The position numbers and the translations under genes are program-made. A DNA stretch of 12,898 nt from DATHWB01 sp046565785 (GTDB taxonomy: Bacteria > Actinomycetota > Acidimicrobiia > Spongiisociales > ZC4RG35): assembly GCA_046565785.1 (NCBI GenBank), contig JBKHXZ010000302.1, positions 1 to 12,898 of the forward strand, written 5' to 3'. Every line of letters starts with the position of its first letter. The stretch's first letter is position 1. Positions 12,880-12,898 of the stretch are shown one piece after another. The notes under the pieces were generated by a model. That model saw only the letters and a program-made list of their open reading frames with translations. It did no database searches and was not told the origin of the DNA.

Positions 12880-12898
12880 ACGGAGTCTCGCCTCCTCT

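Larger units (their letters stand above)
12568..12898. repeat. Gene-free tract of C6/G6 hairpin repeats, running off the window
   Basis: No credible gene lies in these 331 bases. They hold at least five hairpins with C-rich left arms and G-rich right arms (listed separately), three of them with a loop containing CGCTTCGC. A larger direct repeat is also present: GGGGGCCGTCC at 12568-12578 and again at 12811-12821, each followed 15-20 bases later by CGAG, a CTCGCTC-type stretch, and then a C-rich block. The tract thus looks like about one and a third diverged copies of a unit near 243 bp. It starts immediately after the stress-protein stop codon and could also end its transcript. Confidence 0.75.

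Noticed and set aside
12568..12898. CRISPR array
   Set aside because: Repeats are imperfect, of unequal spacing and form C/G hairpins; there are no regular unique spacers.

Overview
The window is GC-rich DNA with tightly packed genes, many GTG or TTG starts and few Shine-Dalgarno sites. A full-length actinobacterial-type Lhr helicase followed by a Nei2-like gene, a DUF4032/InaA-type kinase-like protein, and TANNNT boxes placed 6-8 nt before start codons all suggest an actinobacterium, perhaps in or near Acidimicrobiia. The class is an inference from style; there is no rRNA or other phylogenetic marker here.

Layout. (1) 1-215, minus strand: the 5' part of a secreted protein rich in Thr, Asp and Val. 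(2) 294-2330, plus: an orphan sensor histidine kinase whose recognisable sequence ends near base 1583, although its frame stays open to 2330. That extension runs antisense through a complete minus-strand gene (1608-2216) for a conserved PD-(D/E)XK-like protein of unknown role. (3) 2380-2970, plus: a stand-alone HD-GYP phosphodiesterase. (4) 3014-7405, plus: lhr, a large ATP-dependent helicase with its own apparent leaderless promoter. (5) 7392-7944, plus: a broken nei2-type DNA glycosylase gene overlapping the end of lhr. It keeps both ends but has lost about 80 codons of the core, has a frame change, and has lost a zinc ligand. (6) 7997-10580, plus: a three-gene run of an unknown protein, a PhnD-like binding protein without a signal peptide, and a DUF4032 kinase-like protein. 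(7) 10731-12012, minus: a two-gene operon of flavin reductase and then an SDR oxidoreductase. (8) 12067-12567, plus: a universal stress protein divergent from that operon. (9) 12568-12898: a gene-free tract of at least five C6/G6 hairpins with related loops, part of a repeat family that runs off the window.

How the genes fit together. lhr and nei2 form a known neighbour pair in mycobacteria (DNA repair), so the decay of nei2 beside an intact lhr is the clearest lineage-specific event here. The flavin reductase and SDR are probably co-transcribed redox enzymes. The 7997-10580 run looks like an uncharacterised operon: its first two genes overlap by four bases, and the third has a TANNNT box on the stop codon of the second. 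No phage genes, transposases, CRISPR arrays, tRNAs or rRNAs were seen.

The strongest candidates for something undescribed are the hairpin repeat family at the right end, the 7997-10580 operon with a cytosolic PhnD-like protein beside a kinase-like protein, and the histidine-kinase read-through over an antisense gene.
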